DNA of 39,491 nt from a virus. Where the stretch lies: positions 1 through 39,491 of IMG/VR virus record IMGVR_UViG_3300024429_000021; one strand, given 5' to 3'. Of this stretch, positions 14,649-22,324 are shown in pieces. The first letter of the stretch is position 1; every line of letters begins with the position of its first letter. A model generated the notes under the pieces. It was not told where the DNA came from. It saw only the letters and a program-made list of their open reading frames with translations, and made no database searches. Both the position numbers and the translations under genes were made by a program.

Positions 14649-15584
14649 ATGGCAGAAGATTACGGCGTAACTGAAACCCCGCTTGCCGCAGATAATCTGT
14701 TGGCAGGCACTCATCCGCGCGTAGAGATCCCGGTTACCATCATATCCGGCGCCGGTTCGCTTAAGCGCGGCGCGCTTCTGGGCCGCAGGATTTCGGATCT
14801 CAAATACGCGCCCATAACGCCTGGCGTGACCTACGAGGACGAGGATCTCGGGGACGGCGATGCTTCTGAAAAGAACTTTGCCGGCACCCTGGCCAAGCCT
14901 GGAGTCAAGCCCGGCTCGCTCGTAATCGCGGCCGTAGTGGTCGGTGGGGCGACCGAGACGTTCACCGATAACGGCGACGGCACCCTGACCTCGGACGGCG
15001 CAACCCCGGGAACCGGCACGATCGTTTACGCAACCGGTGCTTACGACGTTACCTTCTTCGTCGCGCCCGACACGGGCGAAGACATCCTGGCTGCCTATAT
15101 CGGCGACCTGGCCGCGCATGCCGCCGAGGCTATCGGCACCGGCACTGCAGGCGGGCAGGTAGAGTGGGCAGGCTATCTTGCGCATACCAAGGTAATCGAG
15201 CGCTCGCTCTACATCTACACGAACGACACCTCGCCTAAGGAATTGCACGACGACGGCAACGGCAATCTGGTAGGCGACGACGGGCATGGCACCATCAACT
15301 ACGAGACCGGTGAATATGAGATCGTGTTCGACACCGCGCCTGCGGAGGACAAGACCATCAAGGCCGATTACTGCTCTACTGATGGAGTCGACGTTCCCCG
15401 CGCGATTCTGGGTAAAGCTATAGACGCTACCTTAGCCGACGCCAAGGTCATTGCCTACGTCCACGGCGAGTTCAACTACGACTTTGCCGACCTCTGGCCG
15501 ACCGGTCTTTCAACGGCACAGAAAACGGAGATCGTCCACTCCTGCATGGAGCGTGGCATCTTCATCAAAAAGCGCATCGTTTAG
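14649..15584 (+). CDS. Head decoration protein (lambda gpD-like) with two beta-domain insertions
   Basis: 311 residues. The flanks match the head decoration family: residues 1-62 (VEIPVTIISGAGSLKRGALLG) and 244-311 (PRAILGKAIDATLADAKVIAYVHG cut at about 250-273, ending FIKKRIV). These stabilise the expanded capsid. Two inserts interrupt it, at about 67-152 and 179-243. Both carry the same signature, a DxGDGTL/DDGNGNL turn then G-TI-Y-TG-Y-V-F-AP. A related unit lies in the sheath. They are probably surface-exposed beta domains. AAGGAG precedes the ATG, and the major capsid gene follows in 9 bases, the usual order for a lambda D-E pair. Confidence 0.8.
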   Translation: MAEDYGVTETPLAADNLLAGTHPRVEIPVTIISGAGSLKRGALLGRRISDLKYAPITPGVTYEDEDLGDGDASEKNFAGTLAKPGVKPGSLVIAAVVVGGATETFTDNGDGTLTSDGATPGTGTIVYATGAYDVTFFVAPDTGEDILAAYIGDLAAHAAEAIGTGTAGGQVEWAGYLAHTKVIERSLYIYTNDTSPKELHDDGNGNLVGDDGHGTINYETGEYEIVFDTAPAEDKTIKADYCSTDGVDVPRAILGKAIDATLADAKVIAYVHGEFNYDFADLWPTGLSTAQKTEIVHSCMERGIFIKKRIV

Positions 15585-15593
15585 GAGGATTAA

Positions 15594-16619
15594 ATGGCAG
15601 TTGATCTTTTCCACTGGCGGTCCATGACCGAGGCCATCAATAAGATCCAGGCCCCGCCCTCGTTCCTGCTCGACAAGGTGTTCACGCAGCGCCGACAGGC
15701 TCTGGCCGAGGACATTGACGTCGACATCGTAATCGGCGGCAAGAACCTGGCACCGTTCGTCTCTCCCATCGAGGAAGGCGTGGTGGTTGATAAGTTGGGC
15801 CGCAAGATGCAGTCTATCAAGGCCCCGCGCATCAGGCTCAAGAAAGAACTCTCCGCTCCGGAACTGATGACCGTGCGCGCGCCGGGCGCTGAGCTTTACG
15901 TTCCAGGCGGCGGAAACATCGACGCGTACAAAGCGCAGAAGATCGGCGTAGAGCTGCAGGATCTCCTCTCCCAGATCACCCGCACAAAAGAATGGATGGC
16001 CGCGCAGGCGCTTCAGGGCAAGCTCACAGTCGCGCAGGAAAACCTCGCGTTCGAGATAGACTTCCTGCTCCCCGATGACCATAAGGTAGTTCTTACCTCG
16101 ACCGACCTCTGGTCCGACACCACCAACTCGAACCCCATCAAAAACACCCGCACCTGGAAGGCGCTGATCGCCAACGCTACCGGCTTCACAGCCGACATCG
16201 CTATCTGCGGTTCCTCGGTAGCTCAGGCTCTGATCGATCACCCCAAGGTCCAGGCCGTGATTAAGACCACCTCCGGCATCGCTGCGGGTGCGCTTTCCCT
16301 GGAGCAGGCAGGTAACTACGTCGGCAGGCTCGCAGGCGTGGACATCTTCGAGTACAGCGCGGAATACACCGATGTCTCCGGCGTTGCTCAGAAGTTCATC
16401 CCGGACAACTCCTTCATCCTCATCGCTTCTGCAGGTCCGTTCCGACTCTATCACGCCCTTATCTTGGACCTCGACACCGGCGCTTCCGTAGCCTCTCCGT
16501 TCTTCTCCAAGTCCTGGATAGAGAAGGATCCCAGTGTCATGTGGATCCTTGCCGAGTCCCGCCCGCTTCCTGTCCCGCACTGGCCCGAGTGCATGGTCTT
16601 CGCAACCGTGCTGGCGTGA
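15594..16619 (+). CDS. Major capsid protein, lambda gpE family
   Basis: 341 residues, the normal length of the family. Hallmarks are an N-terminal region with FLLDKVFTQRRQALAEDIDV and IEEGVVVDKLGRKMQSIKAP, a central LLSQITRTKEWMAAQALQGK and WKALIANATGFTADIAICG, and a C-terminus ending RPLPVPHWPECMVFATVL. It builds the icosahedral shell with the HK97 fold. It has a strong AGGAGG site. The Mu capsid (gpT) belongs to another family, so this phage combines a Mu-like tail and portal with a lambda-type D/E shell. Confidence 0.9.
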   Translation: MAVDLFHWRSMTEAINKIQAPPSFLLDKVFTQRRQALAEDIDVDIVIGGKNLAPFVSPIEEGVVVDKLGRKMQSIKAPRIRLKKELSAPELMTVRAPGAELYVPGGGNIDAYKAQKIGVELQDLLSQITRTKEWMAAQALQGKLTVAQENLAFEIDFLLPDDHKVVLTSTDLWSDTTNSNPIKNTRTWKALIANATGFTADIAICGSSVAQALIDHPKVQAVIKTTSGIAAGALSLEQAGNYVGRLAGVDIFEYSAEYTDVSGVAQKFIPDNSFILIASAGPFRLYHALILDLDTGASVASPFFSKSWIEKDPSVMWILAESRPLPVPHWPECMVFATVLA

Positions 16620-16627
16620 GATGAATC

Positions 16628-17110
16628 ATGGCAGTAGCGAAAAAGACCTTCGATGAATGGTGTGCTCAATTCGGGCTTACCGCGAATGAGGCGGCTTCTC
16701 TTACAGAGGGCGCCGCGGTCGAGCTCACTGACGAGCTAACCGAGGTTCAGTTCAGACAGATCGCACCTCAGACCGTAGAGGACTTTCTCAAATACGCGTC
16801 TAGCCTCAAGAAGGAGGAACGCGCCCCCTTCTGCGAAAAGTTCGGCTTGGACTTTAACGATCCCATAACGGAGGCGGAGTTTGCCGAAAAGCTCGCGCAG
16901 TACAGAGGGGAGCAAGAATCGGCAAAGCCTAAACCCAAGCCTGAACCTTCTGCAAAACCAAAACCTGTGAAACCCAAGCGCCTGCGCGTTACCGGCTGCA
17001 CGGTGCTCTATAACCACAAGCAGTATCCGTCCGGCAAGCTTCTTCCTGTGGACTTCCCGGACAACGAACGCAATCGGCTGCTGAAACTCGGTGCAGTAGA
17101 AGAGGTGTAA
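16628..17110 (+). CDS. Head-tail region protein with C-terminal DUF7210-like segment
   Basis: 160 residues. The C-terminal 40 residues (VTGCTVLYNHKQYPSGKLLP ... NRLLKLGAVEEV) resemble the small domain found in gp35/FluMu-type proteins between capsid and gp36 in Mu-like phages. The middle is a Lys-Pro linker. The N-terminus has two related motifs, FDEWCAQFGLT and APFCEKFGLDFNDPITEAEF; the second is also seen in the gene at 19013 (PAFCELFGVSPDEVVAREEF). The role is unknown, probably in head-tail joining. The ribosome site is weak. Confidence 0.6.
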   Translation: MAVAKKTFDEWCAQFGLTANEAASLTEGAAVELTDELTEVQFRQIAPQTVEDFLKYASSLKKEERAPFCEKFGLDFNDPITEAEFAEKLAQYRGEQESAKPKPKPEPSAKPKPVKPKRLRVTGCTVLYNHKQYPSGKLLPVDFPDNERNRLLKLGAVEEV

Positions 17111-17590
17111 ATGGCGACTGGCGACGGGCGCTACATAACTATCGCGGACGTCAAGGCGGAGATCCCGACCGATATCCTCGCGCGACTAACCGATGATGAC
17201 GCGTCCAAGGACGCCGACCAGAAAGTCATTGACGAGGCCAAGATCGCAACGGCGATCCGCTATGCCGAAGCACGCATAGACAACGCCCTTGCCAAGCGCT
17301 ACAAGGTTCCGATAAAACTTACCGAGTTAGAGGAGGCGGCGGCACGAGACGCAATCGTCCAGGCCGCCGTCAACCTCGTTTACCACAAGCTCTACTCCCG
17401 TGTCGGCAAACCTGATGCGCATTCGGATAAGAAGAAGATGGCCGACACGTTCCTCGCCGAGGTAGCTTCGGGTCAGCGTGAGCTGGGAGGAGCGAAAACC
17501 TTGAGCCGTACCCGGATTAAATACGTGGCGCCCAAGGCCAAGTTCAGCACGGTTGACGATGCGGATCATCCCCAGGAGCGCAACCCGTGA
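17111..17590 (+). CDS. Head-tail connector, DUF1320 / Mu gp36-like
   Basis: 159 residues. The layout fits DUF1320: YITIADVKAEIPTDILARLT, a helical core with AIRYAEARIDNALAKRYKVP, then AIVQAAVNLVYHKLYSR. These proteins lie after the capsid in Mu-like phages and form part of the head completion or neck. It overlaps the next gene by 4 bases (GTGA). Confidence 0.85.
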   Translation: MATGDGRYITIADVKAEIPTDILARLTDDDASKDADQKVIDEAKIATAIRYAEARIDNALAKRYKVPIKLTELEEAAARDAIVQAAVNLVYHKLYSRVGKPDAHSDKKKMADTFLAEVASGQRELGGAKTLSRTRIKYVAPKAKFSTVDDADHPQERNP

Positions 17591-18078
17591 GCGTAAGGAA
17601 ACGCATTACGATCGATCAGCTGCCCGGCATCATGGACCGTGCGGCTAACCGGTTCGGCAACCTGCGGCCTTTGATGGAATCGGTAGGCACCTCGCTCGTT
17701 TACACTACGACCCGCCGCTTTGAACGGGGCGTCGCCCCGGACGGTAGACCGTGGCCGGCAAAGTGGGACAGAACTCCTTCGTATCTCAGCGCATCAGGCA
17801 CGCTCAAATCCTCGATCGGATTCCGGGTCGCAGGCAATGTGCTGCACATCGGCTCACCCATCAAGTACGCTCGCATCCATCAAAAGGGCGGCACGATCAG
17901 GCCGCGCCGGGCGCGGTTCCTGGTGTTCAAGGGTGCGGACGGCCGGATGGTCTTTGCAAAGAAAGTCAAGATGCCCCGCAGGCAGTGGCTACCCGACGAG
18001 GGCACCGGACTCCCTGCCGACGAGGAGCGCATCATCAAGGCCGCAGTCAAAGATTTTATCGAGGGGGCGTTCCCATGA
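17587..18078 (+). CDS. Phage virion morphogenesis / tail completion protein, Mu gpG-like
   Basis: 163 residues with a GTG start overlapping the previous stop. Family traits are a Q/M-rich N-terminus, FERGVAPDGRPWPAKW, LSASGTLKSSIGFRV, IGSPIKYARIHQKGGTI and MPRRQWLPDEG near the C-terminus, as in gpG / P2 gpS-type tail completion proteins that fix tails for head joining. The stop overlaps the next start by 4 bases. Confidence 0.88.
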   Translation: MSVRKRITIDQLPGIMDRAANRFGNLRPLMESVGTSLVYTTTRRFERGVAPDGRPWPAKWDRTPSYLSASGTLKSSIGFRVAGNVLHIGSPIKYARIHQKGGTIRPRRARFLVFKGADGRMVFAKKVKMPRRQWLPDEGTGLPADEERIIKAAVKDFIEGAFP

Positions 18079-19004
18079 GCTTGCCTTACGGCCCTATCAA
18101 GCGCGGCTTGACGATCTCCTGGATTGCGGGACACATCCGCACCGAGCTGGCGAAGCTTGCCAACGTCAAAGGAGCGCATCCCTTCAAAGGCAACCCCCGG
18201 CTGGTGGGCCTGCATGTCGTGGATCCCCGGGTCGTCACTCAACTAAACGAGCCGATCGCGCGGATTACCTTCGGGCGCGCGGATATGACGAACTCGCCCA
18301 TCAGGGGCGTGCCTGAAGTGATTTATGAGAAAGGCGAGATTGTCCATGAGGGAACCGGAACGGAAGAGGTTGAACTGCAAGGCAACCACCAGGGGAACAA
18401 TCGCTACGTGTGCGAGATTACCGAATCGGGCACGGTAGGGACCGACGGCTCTTACGAGCTGCGCAAGACCCCCTGGACCGGTACGGACTGGGGGGAAGAA
18501 GAGACCGTCTCCTCCGGCGCTATCCCTGCGTCCGGCGAGATTGAAACAGGAGACGGCACACTGAAGATTGTCTTTACACAGGAAGAAGAAGTTGTCCAGG
18601 GCGACACCTACTCATGGGAGACCGAGGCGTACCGCGTCTCCAACGTCAACGGCCGCACCATCAGACAGAGCGTAACGATTGACATCTCGATTATGTTCGC
18701 AGACGAGTCCTCGATTGACGAGGGCTATCTGGATCAGCTTTTTAGCTTCTTCCGCGAGCGCCAGCTTGCGATAGAGACCTTCCCGGGCCACTACCTCGCC
18801 GTAGACCAGGAGCTGCGCGCGCTTCAGCCGCAGGTGTTCATCTCCGGCGAGGAAGAAAAAAAGGAACCGAATACCGAGATGTTCATTACTTTAGAGCTCG
18901 AGTTCCGGGGGCCTAACGACGGGTCCGAACCGGTGGCGTTTACGGCGGAGATTAGCCCGCTCATACGCAAGCTTGAAGCAGAAGAGCCGACAATCCCAGA
19001 TTAG
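18075..19004 (+). CDS. Tail terminator-like protein (Mu gp37 position) with inserted beta domain
   Basis: 309 residues from the ATG at 18075, overlapping the previous stop. It occupies the Mu gp37 slot, whose product caps the growing tail tube. Residues ~1-90 and ~188-309 would form the terminator; the latter includes RTIRQSVTIDISIMFADE and FFRERQLAIETFPGH. Residues ~93-187 are an extra domain (NNRYVCEITESG, DGSYELRK, TDWGEEE, DGTLKIVFTQ, GDTYSWE). A domain of the same pattern is inserted in the sheath (about 107-201 there). The two proteins meet at the tail, so the inserts may decorate or contact each other. Confidence 0.65.
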   Translation: MSLPYGPIKRGLTISWIAGHIRTELAKLANVKGAHPFKGNPRLVGLHVVDPRVVTQLNEPIARITFGRADMTNSPIRGVPEVIYEKGEIVHEGTGTEEVELQGNHQGNNRYVCEITESGTVGTDGSYELRKTPWTGTDWGEEETVSSGAIPASGEIETGDGTLKIVFTQEEEVVQGDTYSWETEAYRVSNVNGRTIRQSVTIDISIMFADESSIDEGYLDQLFSFFRERQLAIETFPGHYLAVDQELRALQPQVFISGEEEKKEPNTEMFITLELEFRGPNDGSEPVAFTAEISPLIRKLEAEEPTIPD

Positions 19005-19012
19005 GAGGATTG

Positions 19013-19390
19013 ATGTCCACAGACGATAGATTTTCAATAGAAGAGTTCGCAAGGCGCTACAAGCTTGCCCCGGATCAGCTTCCGGCGTTTTGCGAATTGT
19101 TCGGGGTTTCGCCGGATGAAGTCGTAGCCCGCGAGGAGTTCAAGGAGATGCTTGATCGGTTTGAAGCCTCGACAGAAAAGTCCCCGGAACCCCAGGAGCC
19201 TCAAGCTGAGGCTAAGGAGGCCCAAGTGGCAGAGAAGAAGAAACCTTTCTCCCGCCTGGCTGCCGAGCGCAAGCTGACGCATCCGCGCGTCGCGGTGCTC
19301 AAGGTCTGCACGGGCTGGGAGGATAAGACCAAAATTACTGAAACTGAACTTCAGGCCGCCATCAACAAACACCTTCTCAATAAGGAGTAA
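19013..19390 (+). CDS. Small pre-sheath protein, paralogous motif to the 16628 gene
   Basis: 125 residues with a perfect AGGAGG. N-terminal helices FSIEEFARRYKL and PAFCELFGVSPDEVVAREEF resemble those of the protein at 16628-17110. An acidic linker follows, then VLKVCTGWEDKTKITETELQ, which looks like a short C-terminal module. It lies directly before the tail sheath. The function is unknown, perhaps a tail assembly factor. Confidence 0.5.
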   Translation: MSTDDRFSIEEFARRYKLAPDQLPAFCELFGVSPDEVVAREEFKEMLDRFEASTEKSPEPQEPQAEAKEAQVAEKKKPFSRLAAERKLTHPRVAVLKVCTGWEDKTKITETELQAAINKHLLNKE

Positions 19391-19393
19391 CAG

Positions 19394-21184
19394 ATGCCTA
19401 TAAAAGACTTACCCGGCTACTATCCTGAAATTAAGGACGGCGGGCTTGGCGTTCTGCCGCCTTCGCTTGCCGGATTGTTCTGTCTCGTAGGCGCGTCTGA
19501 GCAAGGCACTACTGACGTAAAGTTTGCGGGTGATATCGGCGACATTCTCGACGAGTATGGATACGGCATATTGACCGAGCACGCCTACGATGCGTTCAGC
19601 TCGGGCGCGAGCCAGATAGGCATTGTGCGCGCGACAGCCAGCCCGGTCACGACCGACATCACCGTACCGGAGCAGAAGAAGTACGGCGACCCGACCGGCG
19701 GGGGCGCCGCCGTAGTCGCTACCGGCTACGTTTCGCCGCACACCCAGGTCGGCTATAACCGCCGCTATCGGATTCGCATCGTCAAGGGCGGCTCGTTCAC
19801 TACCGCCACCTATCAGGTCTCGTACAACAACGGCATCGCCTGGGGTCCGGAATCGAGCTTTCCCATCACCACCGTAGGCCCTCCGCGCAAATCCAAGCTC
19901 GAGATGGAGAACGGCACGTACATAGAGTTCACCGAGGACGGAACCCCTGCCGACAGCTTCGTTGCCGGTGACGAGTACCGCTGGTGGTGCTACGAGCCGC
20001 GCGCATCGCTTGATGAGATCATCGCCGCATGCGAAAAGGCTATCGCCTGGAAAGACCCCAACACGGGTCAGGGCTTCGAGTATATCTACATCTCAAACCT
20101 GCCCACCTCGATCTGGACTACCCGCGATCAAACGAACGTCATCGCGTTCTGGACCGCGCTCATTACCCTTGCCGAAGATCTCTGGAACAGCGAGCAGCGA
20201 CCGATCTTCTTCATCTGCAACGCCCCGCCCATGCTGCCCCTGAAGGACGCCGATGCGCTCGAAGAGGTAGACGACTGGATCGATCTGCTTGTAACCTGTT
20301 CCGGCGCGAAGCGCTCCGGGCGGCTCTGCGTAAACGCAGGCCAGGCCTTGCTTACCGACGCGCGCGGCAAACTGCAGGTGCGCTCGGACGGCGGCGCTTC
20401 GGCAGGGCTCGTAGCCAAGGCTGACTTGCACCACTCCATCGGCTGGGTCCGCTACATGGGGATCCCCAACTCCGTTGCGATCTATCCCTATAAGCCGATC
20501 TTTGAGATAACCGAGGAGAGTATCGGGACTACGCAGGATGGATTCCTTGCTAAGTCCCCGGTCGTTCCCTGGTCTTTGACGATAACCGATGGCGCAACTA
20601 TCCACGTAGACGGCGGAGACGGTGTACTCTATGACCAATCTACCGGTACTGCGACCGGGACGATCGAATACGCAACCGGACATTATCACTTTCTGGCCGC
20701 TCCGACTGCTGCGACCGCAGATTACGAATACGTCACCAACGCCGAGATGGGTCCCTCGAACACCGCCCGGCTCAACGACGCGCGCTATCTATCGCTCCGG
20801 CACTTCATCGGCTACGGCATACGGTTTACCGACGACTGGATGATGGCTTCCGCCACCTCGGATTACTTCTGCATCCGCAACCGCAGGATTGTAGACGAGG
20901 CCGTAAAGCAGGTCGGCATAGCGAACGTGCCCTACGTCAACTCGCCCGGCATCACCGAGAAAGACCTGGGAGCCTATAAGGCCGACCTCTCCCGTCCGCT
21001 CGAGGCCATGAAGGTAACCGAAGACGATACGGACAAGCCGATCATGAACTACGTCATGACGCTCACCCCGGACGCGAATATCTGGTCGAACGGAATCGTG
21101 CACTGCAAGGTGGAGATAGTGCCTACGCCGACCAAAAAGAAACTCGTAGCTGTCTTTCAGCTAACAACCGGCGTTAAGGAATAG
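19394..21184 (+). CDS. Contractile tail sheath protein, Mu gpL-like
   Basis: 596 residues. The N-terminus (LAGLFCLVGASEQGTTDVKF, DEYGYGILTEHAYDAFSSGA) and the C-terminus (AVKQVGIANVPYVNSPGITE cut at about 517-536, then a final beta strand with KVEIVPTPTKKKLVAVFQLT) are typical of sheath subunits. Two extra segments are present: about 107-201 (related to the insert in the 18075 gene) and about 371-451 (TGTIEYATGHYHFLAAPT, related to the decoration-protein inserts). They are probably loops on the outer sheath surface. The tube gene follows after 10 bases, as in all contractile tails. Confidence 0.88.
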   Translation: MPIKDLPGYYPEIKDGGLGVLPPSLAGLFCLVGASEQGTTDVKFAGDIGDILDEYGYGILTEHAYDAFSSGASQIGIVRATASPVTTDITVPEQKKYGDPTGGGAAVVATGYVSPHTQVGYNRRYRIRIVKGGSFTTATYQVSYNNGIAWGPESSFPITTVGPPRKSKLEMENGTYIEFTEDGTPADSFVAGDEYRWWCYEPRASLDEIIAACEKAIAWKDPNTGQGFEYIYISNLPTSIWTTRDQTNVIAFWTALITLAEDLWNSEQRPIFFICNAPPMLPLKDADALEEVDDWIDLLVTCSGAKRSGRLCVNAGQALLTDARGKLQVRSDGGASAGLVAKADLHHSIGWVRYMGIPNSVAIYPYKPIFEITEESIGTTQDGFLAKSPVVPWSLTITDGATIHVDGGDGVLYDQSTGTATGTIEYATGHYHFLAAPTAATADYEYVTNAEMGPSNTARLNDARYLSLRHFIGYGIRFTDDWMMASATSDYFCIRNRRIVDEAVKQVGIANVPYVNSPGITEKDLGAYKADLSRPLEAMKVTEDDTDKPIMNYVMTLTPDANIWSNGIVHCKVEIVPTPTKKKLVAVFQLTTGVKE

Positions 21185-21194
21185 GAGGCCGAAA

Positions 21195-21656
21195 ATGGCA
21201 GATAGTATCCTGATCAACGGCGAGATCCACGACTGGACCGATGTCGTAGTCAAGTTTATGGGCGGCGTTGAGTTCCGAGGCCTCTCGTCCATCAACTATT
21301 CGAGCACAAAAGAGAAGGAACTTCAATATGGAAGCGGGACTACCCCTTCAGGCGTAGGCTACGGGCATCGAAGCGCCAAGTGTGATTTCAGCATGTCCTT
21401 GCAGTCTGCACAGCAATTCGAGTCTATAGCTCGCCTCGCAGGCAAAGACCCTCTGGACTACGCACCGTTTCTGATCGTAATCAGCTACGCCGACAAGCAG
21501 GTCTCCGGTAGTTTCGTCGAGCAGAAGCACGGCACTAAGATCGTAACTCTCACGGACGTAGACATCACCGATATGGAGACTTCACAGGATGAAGGTACGA
21601 AGAAGATCGAACGCAAGTATACCGCCCTGGTGGGCAAGATCATCGGGACTATATAA
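21195..21656 (+). CDS. Tail tube protein, Mu gpM-like
   Basis: 153 residues, the usual size. It forms the hexameric inner tube through which DNA passes. Beta-rich segments LINGEIHDWTDVVVKFMGGV and GYGHRSAKCDFSMSLQSAQQ, an internal helix (FESIARLAGKDPLDY) and a C-terminal KYTALVGKIIGT strand fit tube proteins. AGGAGG lies upstream, directly after the sheath. Confidence 0.85.
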   Translation: MADSILINGEIHDWTDVVVKFMGGVEFRGLSSINYSSTKEKELQYGSGTTPSGVGYGHRSAKCDFSMSLQSAQQFESIARLAGKDPLDYAPFLIVISYADKQVSGSFVEQKHGTKIVTLTDVDITDMETSQDEGTKKIERKYTALVGKIIGTI

Positions 21657-21665
21657 ACAATTCAA

Positions 21666-21690
21666 AGGACGGGGAGCGTCCTCCTTTTCC
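21666..21690 (+). terminator. Terminator-like hairpin after the tube gene
   Basis: AGGACG-GGGAG-CGTCCT (21666-21682) followed by CCTTTTCC. It is a modest stem with a short T-run, plausibly reducing read-through so that sheath and tube are made in excess over the chaperone and tape measure. Many phages have an analogous arrangement. Confidence 0.45.
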
Positions 21691-21728
21691 TCCTTTGTGG
21701 AAGACGCTTCCCAACCAAGGAGGACATA

Positions 21729-22139
21729 GTGTCTAATGGATCGACACCGCCAAGTCCTGGCAAACAACCATCACCTGCGGCCCCTGCTCCAGACTCCTTG
21801 CTGCTTTCGCAGCAGGAGATAGAGAAGCTTCAGCGCGAGCACAAAGGGCGTGTGCTCATTCTCAAGATCACCGACCAGGATAACACCCCCTGTCACCTGG
21901 CGTTCGCCTATCCCTCAGAGCCGCAGTACCAGCGTTTCATGAGCGATATCAGCATGGATTCAGAAGGCGACGTATTCTATCGCACAGGTAAAACCCTGTT
22001 GGCCGACACACTCCTGCATCCCGGATTGAACAAGTTCAATGAGCTGATCTCATTGATGCCCGGGCTGGTCCCGCAGATTACCGGTCTGCTGCAGGCAAAG
22101 GCCCAACCGGCGCTGGTTGAAGAAATAAAAAACGTGTAG
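21729..22139 (+). CDS. Tail assembly chaperone, short form (Mu gp41-like)
   Basis: 136 residues from a GTG with AAGGAGG upstream. The N-terminus is Pro/Ser-rich, then SLLLSQQEIEKLQREHKGRV and a small alpha/beta domain (VLILKITDQDNTPCHLAFAY). Position between tube and tape measure is diagnostic. The protein binds the tape measure during tail assembly. Its last codons contain the slippery site that produces the longer form. Confidence 0.85.
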   Translation: MSNGSTPPSPGKQPSPAAPAPDSLLLSQQEIEKLQREHKGRVLILKITDQDNTPCHLAFAYPSEPQYQRFMSDISMDSEGDVFYRTGKTLLADTLLHPGLNKFNELISLMPGLVPQITGLLQAKAQPALVEEIKNV

Positions 22140-22324
22140 AGCGGCGGCTGGAAAGGCTTCGCGCCGATGGGATTGCCCAGGCACGGACACTACAGCAGCT
22201 TTTCTTCGGCAAGTTCAATCCCTCCACCGTCGCAGACGATTACGCAACAATCATCTGGTTCGCGGAATGGATTGCAGAACACGTCGTCGCCTACGGGATA
22301 AGCGCAGCTTTTAAGAAGGAATAA
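21729..22324 (+). CDS. Tail assembly chaperone, -1 frameshift fusion (Mu gp41-gp42-like)
   Basis: Ribosomes slipping back one base at A-AAA-AAC (22127-22133) bypass the TAG at 22137 and read 63 more codons in the -1 frame, to the TAA at 22322-22324. The extension is helical (VERRLERLRADGIAQARTLQ, then FNPSTVADDYATIIWFAEWI) and ends FKKE, next to the tape measure ATG. This reproduces the conserved gpG/gpGT arrangement of phage tails; the extension recruits tail tube subunits. Confidence 0.9.
22127..22133 (+). promoter_or_regulatory. Programmed -1 ribosomal frameshift site
   Basis: A canonical X-XXY-YYZ heptamer, A AAA AAC, in phase with the zero frame and only one codon before its stop. A possible CGGCG/CGCCG hairpin lies about 10 bases downstream and could stimulate slippage. 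Confidence 0.9.

Noticed and set aside
15510-16580. 356-codon minus-strand frame over the capsid gene
   Set aside because: The plus strand encodes a clear gpE-type capsid; the antisense frame is an effect of codon bias.
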